A stretch of DNA of 32,192 nt from Sperchopsis tessellata (GCA_033557685.1 JAWQRN010000284.1:1-32192), one strand, 5' to 3'; positions 21,743 to 31,779 are shown, counted from the stretch's first letter. The notes: generated from the sequence alone by a model not told the origin. A program made the numbers and translations.

Positions 21743-22777
21743 TACAGACAAGTTGAAGGCGCTCCTATGGGGTCCCCACTATCACCAGATCTGGCGAATA
21801 TATACATGAACTCTTTTTAAGAAACAGCTCTACAAACTGCCTTCTCCTTCTCTCCTTCTTTTTGGTTCAGATAATTGGACGACACACTAGTGTATGGTCT
21901 CATGGGATTGAAGAACTACTCCGTTTTCTTGGGCACCTCAACTCGCAACATATTAAGATCAAATTCACCATGAAGATCGAAGAAAAAAACCGACTGCCTG
22001 CCATTCCTTGACGTGCTCTTAACCAAGAAATAGGATGGAACACTGGCCCATACAGTATACAGAAAACCAACACACACGAACCGATACCGAAATGCAAAAT
22101 CGCACCACCACCCATGCCCAACTACAATCGGTACTGAATACTTTAGTATTTCGTGCTAAAATCTTGTCCAACGCAGTACACCGCAATGAAGAAATGGAAA
22201 CCCTGAAGAAAATAATTTTGTTCAACGGCTGTAAAGAAACGTCCATACAGCGAGCCATTAATAAAGATCGCCGTATTGAGAGAGAAGAAGAAAAACCTTC
22301 CGCAGCAGTTGCTTACAACAGAGTTTCAAACATCCTATGTCAATTTAACATAAAAATGACATTCTACACAAATACGATAATTGGTAACCTTCTTAGAACC
22401 TCGAAGGACACAATCCTTCTAGAAGATCAACTAGTGTATGAAGTGCCTTGCTCTGATTGTAAAAGACCTTCATCAGACAGACAAATTGTCTTATCTTAAC
22501 CCATGTGAAGGAACACGAACTGGCAATAAAGGGATTAAAAGTATCATCCACCCTAGCTCAACACACTATGAGTACCAGGCACAGAATAAACTTGCAGGAC
22601 ACAAAAACAATTTCGCGTGAAATATACTTAAAACACCGAATTTTATGGAAACTTTGGAAATAAAAAAACGGACGTATTGGTTGAACAAACGTGATGATGG
22701 TTTGTGTTTACCTCCCAAGTGGAATCCAGTCATTGGTAAATCAGGTTTCAGTCGTAAAAATGCACGACGCCAGTAGG
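21743..22777 (+). mobile_element. Penelope-like element remnant: RT C-terminal half plus GIY-YIG region
   Basis: YRQVEGAPMGSPLSPDLANI at 21743-21802 is a hallmark of Penelope-like RT ('YRQIDGVAMGSPLSP..AN'). After stops, LDDTLVYG (catalytic DD at about 21878-21883) and FLGHLNSQHIKIKFTMKIE (about 21928-21985) follow, then RLPAIP for the usual 'LPFLDV'. The open frame 22035-22499 has [20 protein letters not shown] and FNGCKETSIQRAINK, typical of the RT-endonuclease linker, then NILCQFNIKMTFYTNTIIGN and VYEVPCSDCKR. That last piece precedes the YIG motif of the GIY-YIG nuclease, but the YIG stretch itself is damaged. The C-terminal end is clear: METLEIKK (22645 onwards), LNKRDDGLCLPPKWNPVI (about 22681-22735). 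Stops and frameshifts mark it as dead. It lies in WDR70 intron 1 in the sense orientation. Confidence 0.8.
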
Positions 22778-22908
22778 ACACGCCAGTCACAACATGCTCT
22801 TACACCAAATTCATTAAGCACCATGCAGTGTAATGTAGCAGAGAATATATAAAGTCCCTCACTTGACCAATTTCAGTCATTCGCTCGCTATATCTCTGAC
22901 TGGCTGAT

Positions 22909-22946
22909 CTGATGATGGCCGAAGGATATGGGCCGAAAGCATATCC
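22909..22946 (+). ncRNA. Hammerhead-like core, degenerate, downstream of the Penelope-like element
   Basis: CTGATGA (22909-22915) is followed by one extra T, then GGCC (22917-22920), a 10-base loop, GGCC (22931-22934) and GAAA (22935-22938). This is the order core-helix II-core of a hammerhead ribozyme with a one-base insertion. I found no matching helix III with a cleavage triplet. A competing perfect hairpin, GGATATG (22924-22930) with CATATCC (22940-22946), overlaps it. Penelope-like elements are known to carry hammerhead motifs in their terminal repeats, and the spot is 130 bp past this element's coding end. Probably inactive. Confidence 0.4.
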
Positions 22947-23549
22947 AAAAGCTCTTTCTTTTCAGAACAAAAAAGTCCATAAGTGGGATATATTATATTT
23001 ATATTAAAATTTAGCTACTTAATGGTGTTATTAATAGAACCGAAGTTTTCATTCAGTTTTTTTGAACTGTATCTTAGTTGTTTCCCAAACAAAACAATAT
23101 TGTCAGCATAGGGAACTAAAATACCTGAGGTTACCACAGAAGATAATTTATACCAATCAGTCTATCACAAACCACTGAGGCGAGTTTTTATTATGTGTAG
23201 AAAAAAATAATATAGATTAAGGTGAAAGAGGAACTAGTTTCATTCACATCTGGCTGCTGTTCCAATATTCAGTTGGTCCTGTAAATATTTTATTTCTTTC
23301 ACCAACTGGTATTGGCCCTCTACACACCTTATTTGACTATCATTTGTTTCACATTATGTTTTTATTTTTGTCTTTGTTCTGGACATACAAATTCGTATAG
23401 GTGGCTCTTGAAACACTAACTGATATACTCTCACTGCCACCCAAAAATACCTGCTGGTAACATTCTGACAAATATCTTTTAAACGCTTAAGCATCAAACT
23501 GCTTAAAACATTGAAAAATACCTTACGTTTAATACTTAACATATTATAG

Positions 23550-23679
23550 GAGATGATGGCTCAAGTTACAAAAACTGCACGTGAGATTACAAAGCCACTG
23601 GATCCTTCACTAGAACCAGAAAATGATTCATCAAGTGAAAATGATGATGACGATTTTATTGGGCCACCTATTCCAAAAG
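23550..23679 (+). CDS. WDR70: WDR70 second coding exon
   Basis: The acceptor TATTATAG (AG at 23548-23549) opens an exon of 43 codons plus one base. It reads EMMAQVTKTAREITKPLD, then an acidic serine-rich stretch ending NDDDDFIGPPIPK, before donor G|GTAAGT (GT at 23680-23681, phase 1). Human WDR70 has the same order: 'EQTRRTA', an acidic serine-rich linker, then 'DDELIGPPLPPK'. The phase matches exon 1, so the join is confident. The WD-repeat exons (starting with a 'HEITLKHGTK'-like piece) were not seen anywhere in 23680-32192, so intron 2 is at least 8.5 kb and runs off the window. Confidence 0.85.
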
Positions 23680-24960
23680 GTAAGTTGAAAGTCGAATAAT
23701 CAGATATATCATCAACTTGCTTCTATAAACTGTCTTGTGCTTCCAACTTATCTAAGATACGTTACCTTTTTGCATACATCATTCCAAGAATGAAGAAATC
23801 TCTTAAGATCTTGTCATTTATAGATTTTGAATTGTTGAATAAAATTTATTGAAGATGTACTCTGGGATCATGATTTGATAGGTCTACAAGCCCAAATGTT
23901 TCTACATGCATAAATTCAGTTGTTCTTTCTAGGTTGGTTTGTCTTTGTTTAACACATGATTTAACTAGAATAACCAGACGTCCCAGGTTTCCGGGATTGT
24001 CCCGGTTTTAGGAAGATTTCCATGGTGTCCCGAAAAAGTCGGTCGTTTGTCCAAGCTTTACAATTCATTTTGTATTCGTAATAAAGAGTTTACGGTGAAA
24101 ATAAAAATTTCCCTTTTTCAGAAACTTTATTATAACCTGCGCCACAAGATCATTAAGAGTAATAAAATTCATATATATATATATATATATATATGTATAT
24201 GTGACATTTGTTAGATGGGTCAGTCAACACTTGGCAAGTTATTGTACTGTACTGTTTGTAGCAATGCTATTCACAAGTCATTTGACCCATGTGTAGTATA
24301 GAAAAATAGTAAATGTGACAACTATTTATAATGTTAAAACTTTGTACTTTTATTGAAAAAAATAATTATTAGCAAGGGAATAACTGAATTAATAGAGAGT
24401 TTAGTAGATGTTTCCGACCATGTGAGTGTAGTGTATTGTGTAAGACCTGCAGCTAATGTTTTTAGCTTAGATGTTCGAGTTATAAAGGTTGTTGGGCATT
24501 AAATTATGTTGCCTCTAGCTTACAAAGTAACTAGCAGTTTCTCCAGTAGGGTTGTTCCTTATACAATGGAATGGCTAAGTACCACCAGTTACTGTGAATG
24601 CAATTACGAATGTTGTCTAAAATGATTGACTGTTTTCCATATTTTTCCAAGCTGATATCTACTAGTAAATGATGATTTGATGGGAATGCACCTTTGAGAA
24701 CACAATGAGAGATTATTCAGTGACATTTTAAAGAATTTCAACTTCATGCATTTGTATCAAATTTTTAGAAATCTAATTAAATTTTACACAAAATTATATT
24801 AGGAATGAAACAAAGATGGATAATCAATCTGAAGTGATCAAATTTGTACAATTCAACTACGGAACAGGAATGGAGAAATTCAACATTATACACATTTTGG
24901 ACAAGTTTTGAATATTTTTTCCCTATGTATAAGGGTGGCCCAAATTGAATGCCGGATTTA
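23680..24960 (+). other. WDR70 intron 2, left part, with a TCCCGG-rich transposon-end-like patch
   Basis: Most of this stretch is AT-rich without recognisable coding content. At about 23976-24040 a patch of CCAGACGTCCC, TTTCCGGGATTGTCCCGG and GGTGTCCCG motifs stands out in an AT-rich setting. It resembles the terminal region of a DNA transposon of hAT type, but no matching opposite end was found. An AT array lies at 24171-24194. Confidence 0.35.
24171..24194. repeat. (AT)n microsatellite, 12 units
   Basis: Perfect AT dinucleotide run, followed by ATGTATATG. Confidence 0.95.
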
Positions 24961-24999
24961 AATTAAAAATAAAACGACTTTTTTATTGATGTAAGATTG

Positions 25000-25931
25000 G
25001 ATTTTTATTAAGTATTAAAGTGCACACTCTCTGATTAAATATGAAAAATTTTGTCGGACAAATTGCCATCTCGGCTTAGCCTGCAAAATGCCATCAAAAC
25101 TTACAGCTGAAAAACTATGGTTAGAACATCGTTTGATTTCCACATTTTGTTTTAATTCATGGCTTAGCACTTAATTTTTTTATTGCTCTTATCCGATCCA
25201 TATTCTGTGGCAGAATTTCCAGGAAATGTGGGGCTTACTAGAGACTTTATGACTTTTCATTTGTTGGTTGTCGCTCTAAGTTTGCAGATTTTACCTAAGT
25301 TAGAAGCAGTCAGGCATTTTATTTCTCAAACCACAGGACCAGTTGTTATTGTTCTAAAAGATTATGACTTCTATAATTTCTTCTTTACTTATTTAATTTT
25401 GTCATAAACTCTTGCTTAGCTAATTTAAAATCTTTCCTATGAATCTCTATTCAAGGCGTTTCTACTTCGTAGTAATATTTTAAATCGGTTTTAAATTTTA
25501 AAAAGGTACATTTGAGTTTTTGGAAATAGTTTCCTTTTGACACTTTCTAACTTTTTTTATTTTCTTGATCATTATAGTCTTCGTATTCCGTCCTGAGATA
25601 TTTCCAGTTATATGTTTGTGAATTTCCATTTGAAACTCTTCATTAGCATTATTAGACATCAAAGTCTCATAACAACGTAAATTGTAAAAACTGGTCCTCG
25701 AAAAATCTTACTTTCCACCTATAAATTTTGCCAAGACTAAATTATATTGCTCAGCATAATTATTATTTAAATTCTTCAGTAGATTTTTTGCGTGGAATTC
25801 TAATCTACCCAAAGAGGTTATTAAGTCACCAAATAACTCGTATGCTTCCAATATAGGTACATAGTTTTTCACTCTGATCTTCTGGTAAATTTTCTTTTAT
25901 GGAATATTTATATGCAATGTCAATAGCTATA
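25000..25931 (-). pseudogene. Mutator-like transposase/YqaJ nuclease family protein, C-terminal part (pseudogene)
   Basis: Read on the minus strand from the Tigger insertion point leftward. VAIDIAYKYSIKENLPEDQ (about 25931-25875) is followed by VPILEAYELFGDLITSLGRL (about 25860-25801), HAKNLLKN, NNNYAEQYN and LAKFIGGK (to about 25710). Insect proteins of this family have 'N.AE.FNS.VAKF.GGKR' here. HRKDFKLAKQEFMTKLNK (about 25450-25395) is the linker. Then CLTASNLGKICKLRATTNK (about 25310-25253) and FPGNSATEYG (about 25225-25195) match the start of the YqaJ-type exonuclease domain ('RLTASNFGKIC', 'GN.AT.YG'). These proteins are multiplied in insect genomes and are likely mobile. Several stops, such as TGA in place of the Trp codon near 25345, show decay. 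The end of YqaJ is not recognisable left of about 25000. Confidence 0.55.
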
Positions 25932-25954
25932 CAATGAACCCTCGATCTAACGGA
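25932..25954 (+). repeat. Left terminal inverted repeat of the Tigger element
   Basis: 23 bp, matching the inverse of 28627-28649 at 22 positions. Confidence 0.92.
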
Positions 25955-26541
25955 CCCCGATTTAACAGACTTCGGATTTAACGGACAAAATTTTCAGATC
26001 ATAAATTTTTTTTTTTTCTATATTTTCAACAAATCATAACGAATATGCCATAAGTTAGAAAAAAACCTCTAGTAATTTCACTGACAAGACACTATTTTGC
26101 CAGATGTGCGGAAGGTTAGGGTTTTTATGACATGAAGGGAACAATATACGCTCGTGCGCTCGTATATTTTTTGAGATGTAGGCGTGAATGTAAGAAATAC
26201 TGACAAAACAATGCTATCAGATGTGCGCCTTTAGCTAGGAATGTATAGAAATGCAGTGGTCGTAAAAACAGATATAAATAAAAAGTATTTATTTGTTTGG
26301 GATCATTATGCTTTCATTTATTACCTCGATCACTCGCCTTGCGAAAAAAATTTGTTATTTTCTAATATTTGTTCGTACGTACATACTATAGAATTTTATA
26401 CAGATGTTAGGAATTCCCTATTTGTTAGAGGGTTAAATACCTATTTTTTTTCGGTTTTTTATAAGTTGTGCAGTGACATCAAAGTCGCACATAATAATTT
26501 CTGGTTAACATTTTGCTTATATTTTATACCAAATTAAAATC

Positions 26542-28167
26542 ATGGATAAAAAAAGGAAACACAAAATATTGACTCTTACTTTTTACTAATTGGAATCGGG
26601 TGTATCAGTGACGAGAATTTGTGAAGAATATGGTGTTAAAAAACAAACCGTATCAGATATTCGCAAAATAAAAGAAAAGTTGAAAAAATTTGTTTTGTCG
26701 CGTGATGTGGATGCTGATAATTGGGCGAGAAAGAACACAAAAATGTTAAAGGAATCTGCGTTAGAAGAGACTGTGCTACAACGTTCTTGCAGTGTTAGCG
26801 AACGAGGTGTGGAACTGCAATCTGCAGCAGACTCTAGCGACCCATCTGAATATCGGCATCAAAATTAGTGATGGGTGGCTCTGGAGATACCGAAATCGTC
26901 ACGGAATCATGAATAAAAGGACATACGGTGAAGCGTTCAGTGCAAATTTAACGGTTTTAATAGAAAACAAAAATCTTTTGAAAAGTCAAATTTACAATGC
27001 AGATGAGACAGGATTCTTTTGGCATTCAGTACCACAAAATACACAAGCATCAACAACAGAAAAATCGGTTTCTGAAGTAAATGAGACAAACAAAGACTCT
27101 CGGCGCTACTTTGTGCGAACGCTGATGGCTCTCATAGGTTAAAACCGACTATTATTGGCAAATCATGCGGCCAAGACCTTTAAAAGATATTATGAGTAAA
27201 CTAACTCTGAGGTTTATTATAACTCAAAAAAGGTGTGGTTTACATCAAACAATTTTCAACAATGGTTTTTTGAACATTTTTTGCCAGAAGCGAAAAAATA
27301 TCAGGTTGAGGAATTATTGATACCGCCACAAAACGTCAAAGCACTTTTGTTACTAGACAATGCACCTTCTCATCCATTGGAGACTGTTTTGTGTACGGAA
27401 GACGGAAAATTTAAGTTTTTACTAAAAAACACAACATCCATTCTTCAGCCTATGGACCAAGGCATAATTCTGGCTACGAAAAGGATATATCGGAAAAACT
27501 TTTGCAAGAAGTTATGGTTGTGTTGGAAGATGATACTGACGAAACAGATACAAGAGGACAGCGTACAGTTGAAAATTTAAAAGATATAATATGCAATCCG
27601 CAATATTTAACTTTGCAGCGGCTTGGAAAGAGGTGAAGTGCCAAATATTGGAAAATGGGTGGAATAAACTGTTAAACAATATGGATGTTGAATTACAGTT
27701 TAAGGGATTTGAAGTTGAGGATTTTTGTAGGACGATGCTGAATGCTGGTGAAAAGGACGCAACTTGAAGATAGAGTATTACAGTGGTTGGAAGAAGACGA
27801 GGGTGATCCTGGTTATCTAATTATGTCGGAAAGTGAGATAACTGAAGAAGTTATGGGTCAAAATATAACGGACGACGAGAGCGATGAAGAAGAAGAGCCA
27901 GCAACTAAAAAAATTAAACTGAGCCAAGTAAGGAGTCATCTTGACGATTTAATCTCGTTTATCGACTCATCGACAGACCCAGACGTGCAGCCATATTACT
28001 CTCATTTTCGCAAATTTAGGGAAATTATTGTTAACAAAACAATCTTCGAAAATGCAATTAAAATTTCCCGTTATCAGATTCCGAATAAATTTTTTATTGA
28101 ATTATTCATGTTATGTATTGTAAATATTGTACAGATAATTCTCATGTTATACTTTGTTCATAAATAA
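26542..28167 (+). pseudogene. Jerky/Tigger-like transposase, broken by stops and frameshifts
   Basis: The start is ATG at 26542 (MDKKRKHKILTLTFY), followed at once by an in-frame TAA at 26587. The frame continues with a CENP-B-type helix-turn-helix, LESGVSVTRICEEYGVKKQT, up to about 26700. After a shift near 26800 come ISDGWLWRYRNRHGIMNKRT (second DNA-binding half) and IYNADETGFFWHSVPQNTQA with the first catalytic Asp. Next are LLIPPQNVKALLLLDNAPSH (second Asp, about 27318-27377) and TSILQPMDQGIILATKRIYR (third Asp, about 27433-27492). After two more shifts, FNFAAAWKEVKCQILENGWN (about 27607-27666) and WLEEDEGDPGYLIMSESEI precede an acidic DDESDEEEE tail and a hydrophobic end at 28164. All three catalytic Asp codons remain. 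A deletion shortens the stretch near 26940. The number of lesions suggests moderate age. Confidence 0.85.
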
Positions 28168-28626
28168 ATATTACTTTGTAATTGTTCTAAATCATTGTAT
28201 AGCAAAAATATCGCGAAATTCGTGCAAATAAATTTAGCTGAAGCAAAATTATTACGTTTGAAAACGAAAATAAACATTTCTGTATACATATGTACTAAAC
28301 GAAACATATGTTTCCTATCAATATAAATACAAAGGTCATAAATTTATTTGACATGCAGAACACGTTGAGTTCAACTTAAAGAGGGTCATTTTTTACACTT
28401 TCAGGCTATTATGCTATGTTTTAAACGAAAATAATATGAATTCATTTTAAATGAACTCCGGACTCAGTTCGCATTAATTATGGTAAGCGGGTAAATATAT
28501 GATTTGTAATTTAATTTACTTTTAATTTAATATAATATTATTATTTATTATTATTATTATTAATATTTTCGGATATTTGGATTTAATGGACAATCACATT
28601 TAACGGACACCCCTTCCCCCGAGTAA

Positions 28627-28649
28627 TCCGTTAGATCGAGGGTTCACTG
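28627..28649 (-). repeat. Right terminal inverted repeat of the Tigger element
   Basis: Inverse of 25932-25954; begins CAGTGAACCC read inward, followed outside by the TA duplication. Confidence 0.92.
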
Positions 28650-29090
28650 TACTTACACGCCTAATCTTTTAAAAGTTGACAAATATTTCATAATAAATGA
28701 TTTTTGCCCTCATATTTTACTACTATTATCTTTCTGTAATTTTTATATATATTGCTATCTCCGTTCGCTACCAGGTACTTTTATCTGAAATGGTGCATTC
28801 CCATATTATTTTTAAAACTTTTAACAATTATTGTGCTATTCATAGATGAAGATGTTTCTTGCCTGCCAATTTTTAAAACACTTGTGTGATTGTTTTCTAG
28901 TTTCATATGCACTGTTACACGTAGGATAATATTTGTTTTTAATGCCAATATAAATAATTTTTTTCGTTCAACTGCCAATGATGCATACTACATCAGATTT
29001 GGCACTATAATTAGTTTTATATGATCTCTTACACCATGCACTGTCAGCAATAACGGTGATTAATGGTATGGAATGCTAATTAATATTCCT
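28650..29090 (-). pseudogene. Mutator-like transposase/YqaJ family protein, N-terminal part (right of the Tigger insertion)
   Basis: On the minus strand, IPLITVIADSAWCKRSYKTN at 29086-29027 begins the recognisable region, matching the family block 'PLITVIADGAW.KRSYKTNY'. VVCIIG, TKKIIYIGIKNKYY (about 28965-28920) and HKCFKNW (near 28870) follow. After a frameshift come SSSMNSTIIVKSFKNNMGMH (about 28860-28798), then YLVANGDSNIYKN (about 28780-28740; the family has 'LIGDGDSSVYKK') and GKNHLL (about 28712-28695; 'CKNHLLRN'). KRLGV and a stop lead straight to the Tigger TA site, and the protein resumes at 25931 as VAIDIAYK. So this is one pseudogene split in two. Stops include those in place of residues after IIG and after HHFR. 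Upstream of 29100 I cannot follow the family. Confidence 0.6.
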
Positions 29091-29109
29091 CTTTACCACC
29101 ATATTATAC

Positions 29110-30870
29110 TTTCATATGCATTTAGGTACACATATTGCATACTTATCTAAACCATTTTATTGCTTACGATGAATATTTTTATTACACATAGGTAATTTTC
29201 AGCAATAAATAAATATGGGGAATAATGAACTTACAGGAATAAAAAATGTGTTATTCTATAAAATATACTTTCCTGATTCACATTCTGCTTCTTACTTTTT
29301 TATAAAGTTTTTATCGTTATCCTTTTCACGATTATAATTGTCTTCACATTTTCCTTTCTCATAATTAAATCTTGTTCATTAATCTGTCATTTTCTGTATT
29401 ACAAACACTTTCCGTATTCTTGTGCCTCAGAGTGAAATCACCATTATAATGGTTCATATGATAATTACTACAAACATCTATATCAAAATATAACCAACGA
29501 AAATGTCTAAGAACGTTCAATATTATCTGAAAGTTACGAAAAGGTGAATATATGATGTATAAATATTATATAGAAGCGAATTTGGAAAATAGATCAATAA
29601 TAAAAATCTAAGAACTGCAATCACACAGTGACAGGTGGGAAAACTACTTCGCTGGCGGCCTAAGTGAAACAAGCAAAGTATGAGGGGAAGGCCACATACG
29701 CAATGGTAGATATAGCAAAGATATAGTTGACAAAAACTAGCAATTAGCATTGGACAACAAGAAAATACAGACTGTTCATCAACAACTGTAGTTTACGCGC
29801 AAATACCTTAAACAAGTATTAAATGTAATAGACTTTCGCGGTTGTTGTTTATAGGTAAGCTGTTTCAACTTGGAAACTCTCTAGAGTCTCTGAAAAGTGC
29901 TGACTTTTAGTCCACTGTTGCAAGGGATATTTTCAAGGTGTGCGATGTTCCTTCAATAAATGAACAAAGTATGTTGTATATATTCGTCCTTTGTAACAGT
30001 GAATGAAAGATCAGCACTGAACCTTCAATGGAGTAATAAAGCAAGGGGTTCACAGGTTCTATATAGAAAAGTTTATTGTCAGCATTTATTGTAAAGAAAT
30101 AACAGTTCTAAGAAGCAATTACATTTGAAAGATATGAATAAAATGGTAAATTGTTTGATCGAATAGTGTGAGAATTATATCGCCTTGAAGTTAGTTTACA
30201 AATAATTTGTAGTAAGCAATGTAGATATTGTAATTCATGATTCTTCTTAAAAAGTGCAATGGAACACATATAATGTATGTATATGTTGCTTATGAAAACC
30301 AAAATGAAATAAAAGATTTAAATTTACTTATCAAAATTGATTTCAATTGTTTCTGGGAGTAAAAATAAATATTTATTAGTCAAATATTCATCAGGATATA
30401 ATAATTTTTATGATAGCTATCTACCTATAAAACGAAAGAGCGACAGTATCAAAACAAATATTAAAAAATTGCAGGATATTTGAAATTTATATTCCAAGTT
30501 GTACATACATTTTTTGAGTTATAGAGGTTTTGAAGACTTTTTTTGTTGATTGTTTTACTGAAATGAAGGTTGAACAATGCTGCATAAAAAAGTTCCTCAC
30601 AAAAGAGAAAAATGTGCCAAAAACATTCATGAAGGGATGGCCAACCTAGTATGTGAACTATTTGTCTAAACTCTTTTGATAGGGCAGATAATCAATTCAA
30701 TATAACCCAAAGTCTAAAAGACCATTGGAGCCCAGAACTGACAATATGGTGCAAAAAGTAGAAAATCTGGTACTGCCAGATCACTTTATAGTGATATCTG
30801 TTATTATCTTAATATTTTCTGGGAGATAATTGTGTGCAGGTTTTTCTTTTTACATAGTTACACAGTTACA
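29110..30870. other. AT-rich WDR70 intron 2 sequence, nothing recognised
   Basis: I read both strands for domains, RNA genes and repeats and found none I can support. Short open frames at 29523-29750 and 30108-30302 on the minus strand have hydrophobic, AT-driven translations with no family resemblance. Confidence 0.5.
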
Positions 30871-30876
30871 GAAGAC

Positions 30877-31131
30877 GTTGCAAGACATGTAGTTCTTAAA
30901 TGTTCTAGGTGTAAATACTTAGCTCTACAAAGTACTAAGTATGGAGTGACATGTGGCTCTCAGAAGTGCTCCTCTGAAAATCACATGTCAGTCTATACTA
31001 CATAGGCTATGTCTATGACTAGAACTTGTCAAAGCCACATGTCAGTATATTCTTTGCACTTTTTAGAACTACATGGCAGTTTACACCTAGCATTTTTAAG
31101 AACTAATTGTATTGATAACGTTTCTTGCAAC
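30877..31131. repeat. MITE-like imperfect inverted repeat, about 255 bp
   Basis: The two arms run inward from GTTGCAAGA (30877-30885) and its inverse TCTTGCAAC (31123-31131). Matching blocks follow in the same order on both arms: TAGTTCTTAAA near 30890-30900 with its inverse at about 31095-31105, CTAGGTGTAAA at 30905-30915 with its inverse TTTACACCTAG at 31080-31090, and TGACATGTGGCT at 30947-30958 with its inverse AGCCACATGTCA at 31033-31044. Spacing differs a little between arms. No coding content. This is the shape of an old foldback or MITE element, but terminal target duplication was not seen. Confidence 0.6.
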
Positions 31132-31650
31132 AGAGAATGAAACGTTGACAAAAAGAAAAGCGTAAACATTGTTTTCTCGTGGAATACCTGAAGATATCTA
31201 CTGTGAACGTGGAATGTTTGCTTTTCCTCCTTTTAGATCTAGACTTACTACCCATAATATCTTATATAAAACTACACAAAACAATCACTAATTTTAATAA
31301 AATGTAAAGCTATTCGAAAAAAATCAATGAAGATCTATGCTGACTACAAGACCCATTGATAATATTCTGCAACCGTTGAAAAGTGCTAACCGTAGAAAAG
31401 GATATAATGAAAATAAGTTACATGTTTTACAGATTTTGCGGGCTAACTAATACTACATTTAAAACAATTTTTTTACATACATCACTAAACATTTTTTTAA
31501 TTTTCTACCCAAGTTGTTTTGCTAACATAGTGTTTAATGTCACACTTGGTAATTTTTTTAATAATTATAAAAATTACATATTTTCTTATCAATTTGAATA
31601 TCTCATGTTTTGCTTATATTCATTATTTTTTAACTAAAACTTTCCATTAA
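31132..31650. other. AT-rich intron sequence, nothing recognised
   Basis: An open frame at 31383-31637 (plus) is rich in Phe, Tyr and Ile, as expected by chance in AT-rich DNA, and matches no family I know. Confidence 0.5.
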
Positions 31651-31653
31651 ATT

Positions 31654-31779
31654 CAGAAATGAACTACATATCGCAAAATTAAGGTAAACAAGCCGAATTG
31701 CATTGGACACGTGTTTCTGTCATTAAGACATCATCAGCACTGCTCTTGTTAGTAATTAGTTGTACATTCCTTGTATATA
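31654..31779. repeat. Direct repeat unit A (hammerhead-bearing)
   Basis: Starts CAGAAATGAACTACATATCG and is matched by unit B from 32000 (CAGAAATGAACTATGTATCG). Similarity runs through the ribozyme core to about AGTAATTAGTTGTAC. Unit A has an extra 15 or so bases between the ATCGCA and the GAATTGC blocks. Unit starts are 346 bp apart and ribozyme cores 331 bp apart. Confidence 0.8.
31700..31743 (-). ncRNA. Type I hammerhead ribozyme, copy A
   Basis: Read on the minus strand from 31743: helix I strand GCAGTG (31743-31738); core CTGATGA (31737-31731); helix II TGTC (31730-31727), loop TTAAT, GACA (31721-31718), four perfect pairs; core GAAA (31717-31714). Helix III is two pairs: A31714 with T31707 and C31713 with G31708, around an ACGT loop. 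The triplet GTC ends at 31706, so cleavage is expected between 31706 and 31705. Helix I closes with CAATGC (31705-31700), five of six pairs formed and one G-A mismatch. All conserved core bases are present. The 2-bp helix III is the form known in PLE and satellite/retrozyme hammerheads, which often act as dimers; ACACGTGT at helix III is palindromic, fitting a dimer. Activity is inferred. Confidence 0.78.

Larger units (their letters stand above)
25932..28649 (+). mobile_element. Tigger/pogo-type DNA transposon, both ends intact, TA target duplication
   Basis: The terminal inverted repeats are 23 bp: CAATGAACCCTCGATCTAAC then GGA at 25932-25954, and the inverse at 28627-28649, differing at one base (third position from the outside). 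Just inside, TTTAACGGAC-like repeats occur at both ends (about 25977-25986 and 28595-28604). The element is flanked by TA on both sides (25930-25931 and 28650-28651), the target site of Tc1/mariner elements. Its 2718 bp length is normal for Tigger. It lies within the minus-strand Mutator-like/YqaJ pseudogene, whose text resumes across the insertion. The transposase inside is broken, so it could only move with outside help. Confidence 0.92.

Noticed and set aside
25183..25407. 74-residue plus-strand open frame
   Set aside because: The opposite strand carries the YqaJ-like text (LTASNLGKIC, GNSATEYG) in this span, so the plus-strand frame is a shadow.
28781..28978. 65-residue minus-strand open frame as a separate gene
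   Set aside because: It is one frame of the frameshifted Mutator-like pseudogene, not an independent gene.
31383..31637. 84-residue plus-strand open frame, possible small gene
   Set aside because: Phe, Tyr, Ile and Leu dominate as expected from AT-rich DNA; no homology that I recognise and no splice context.
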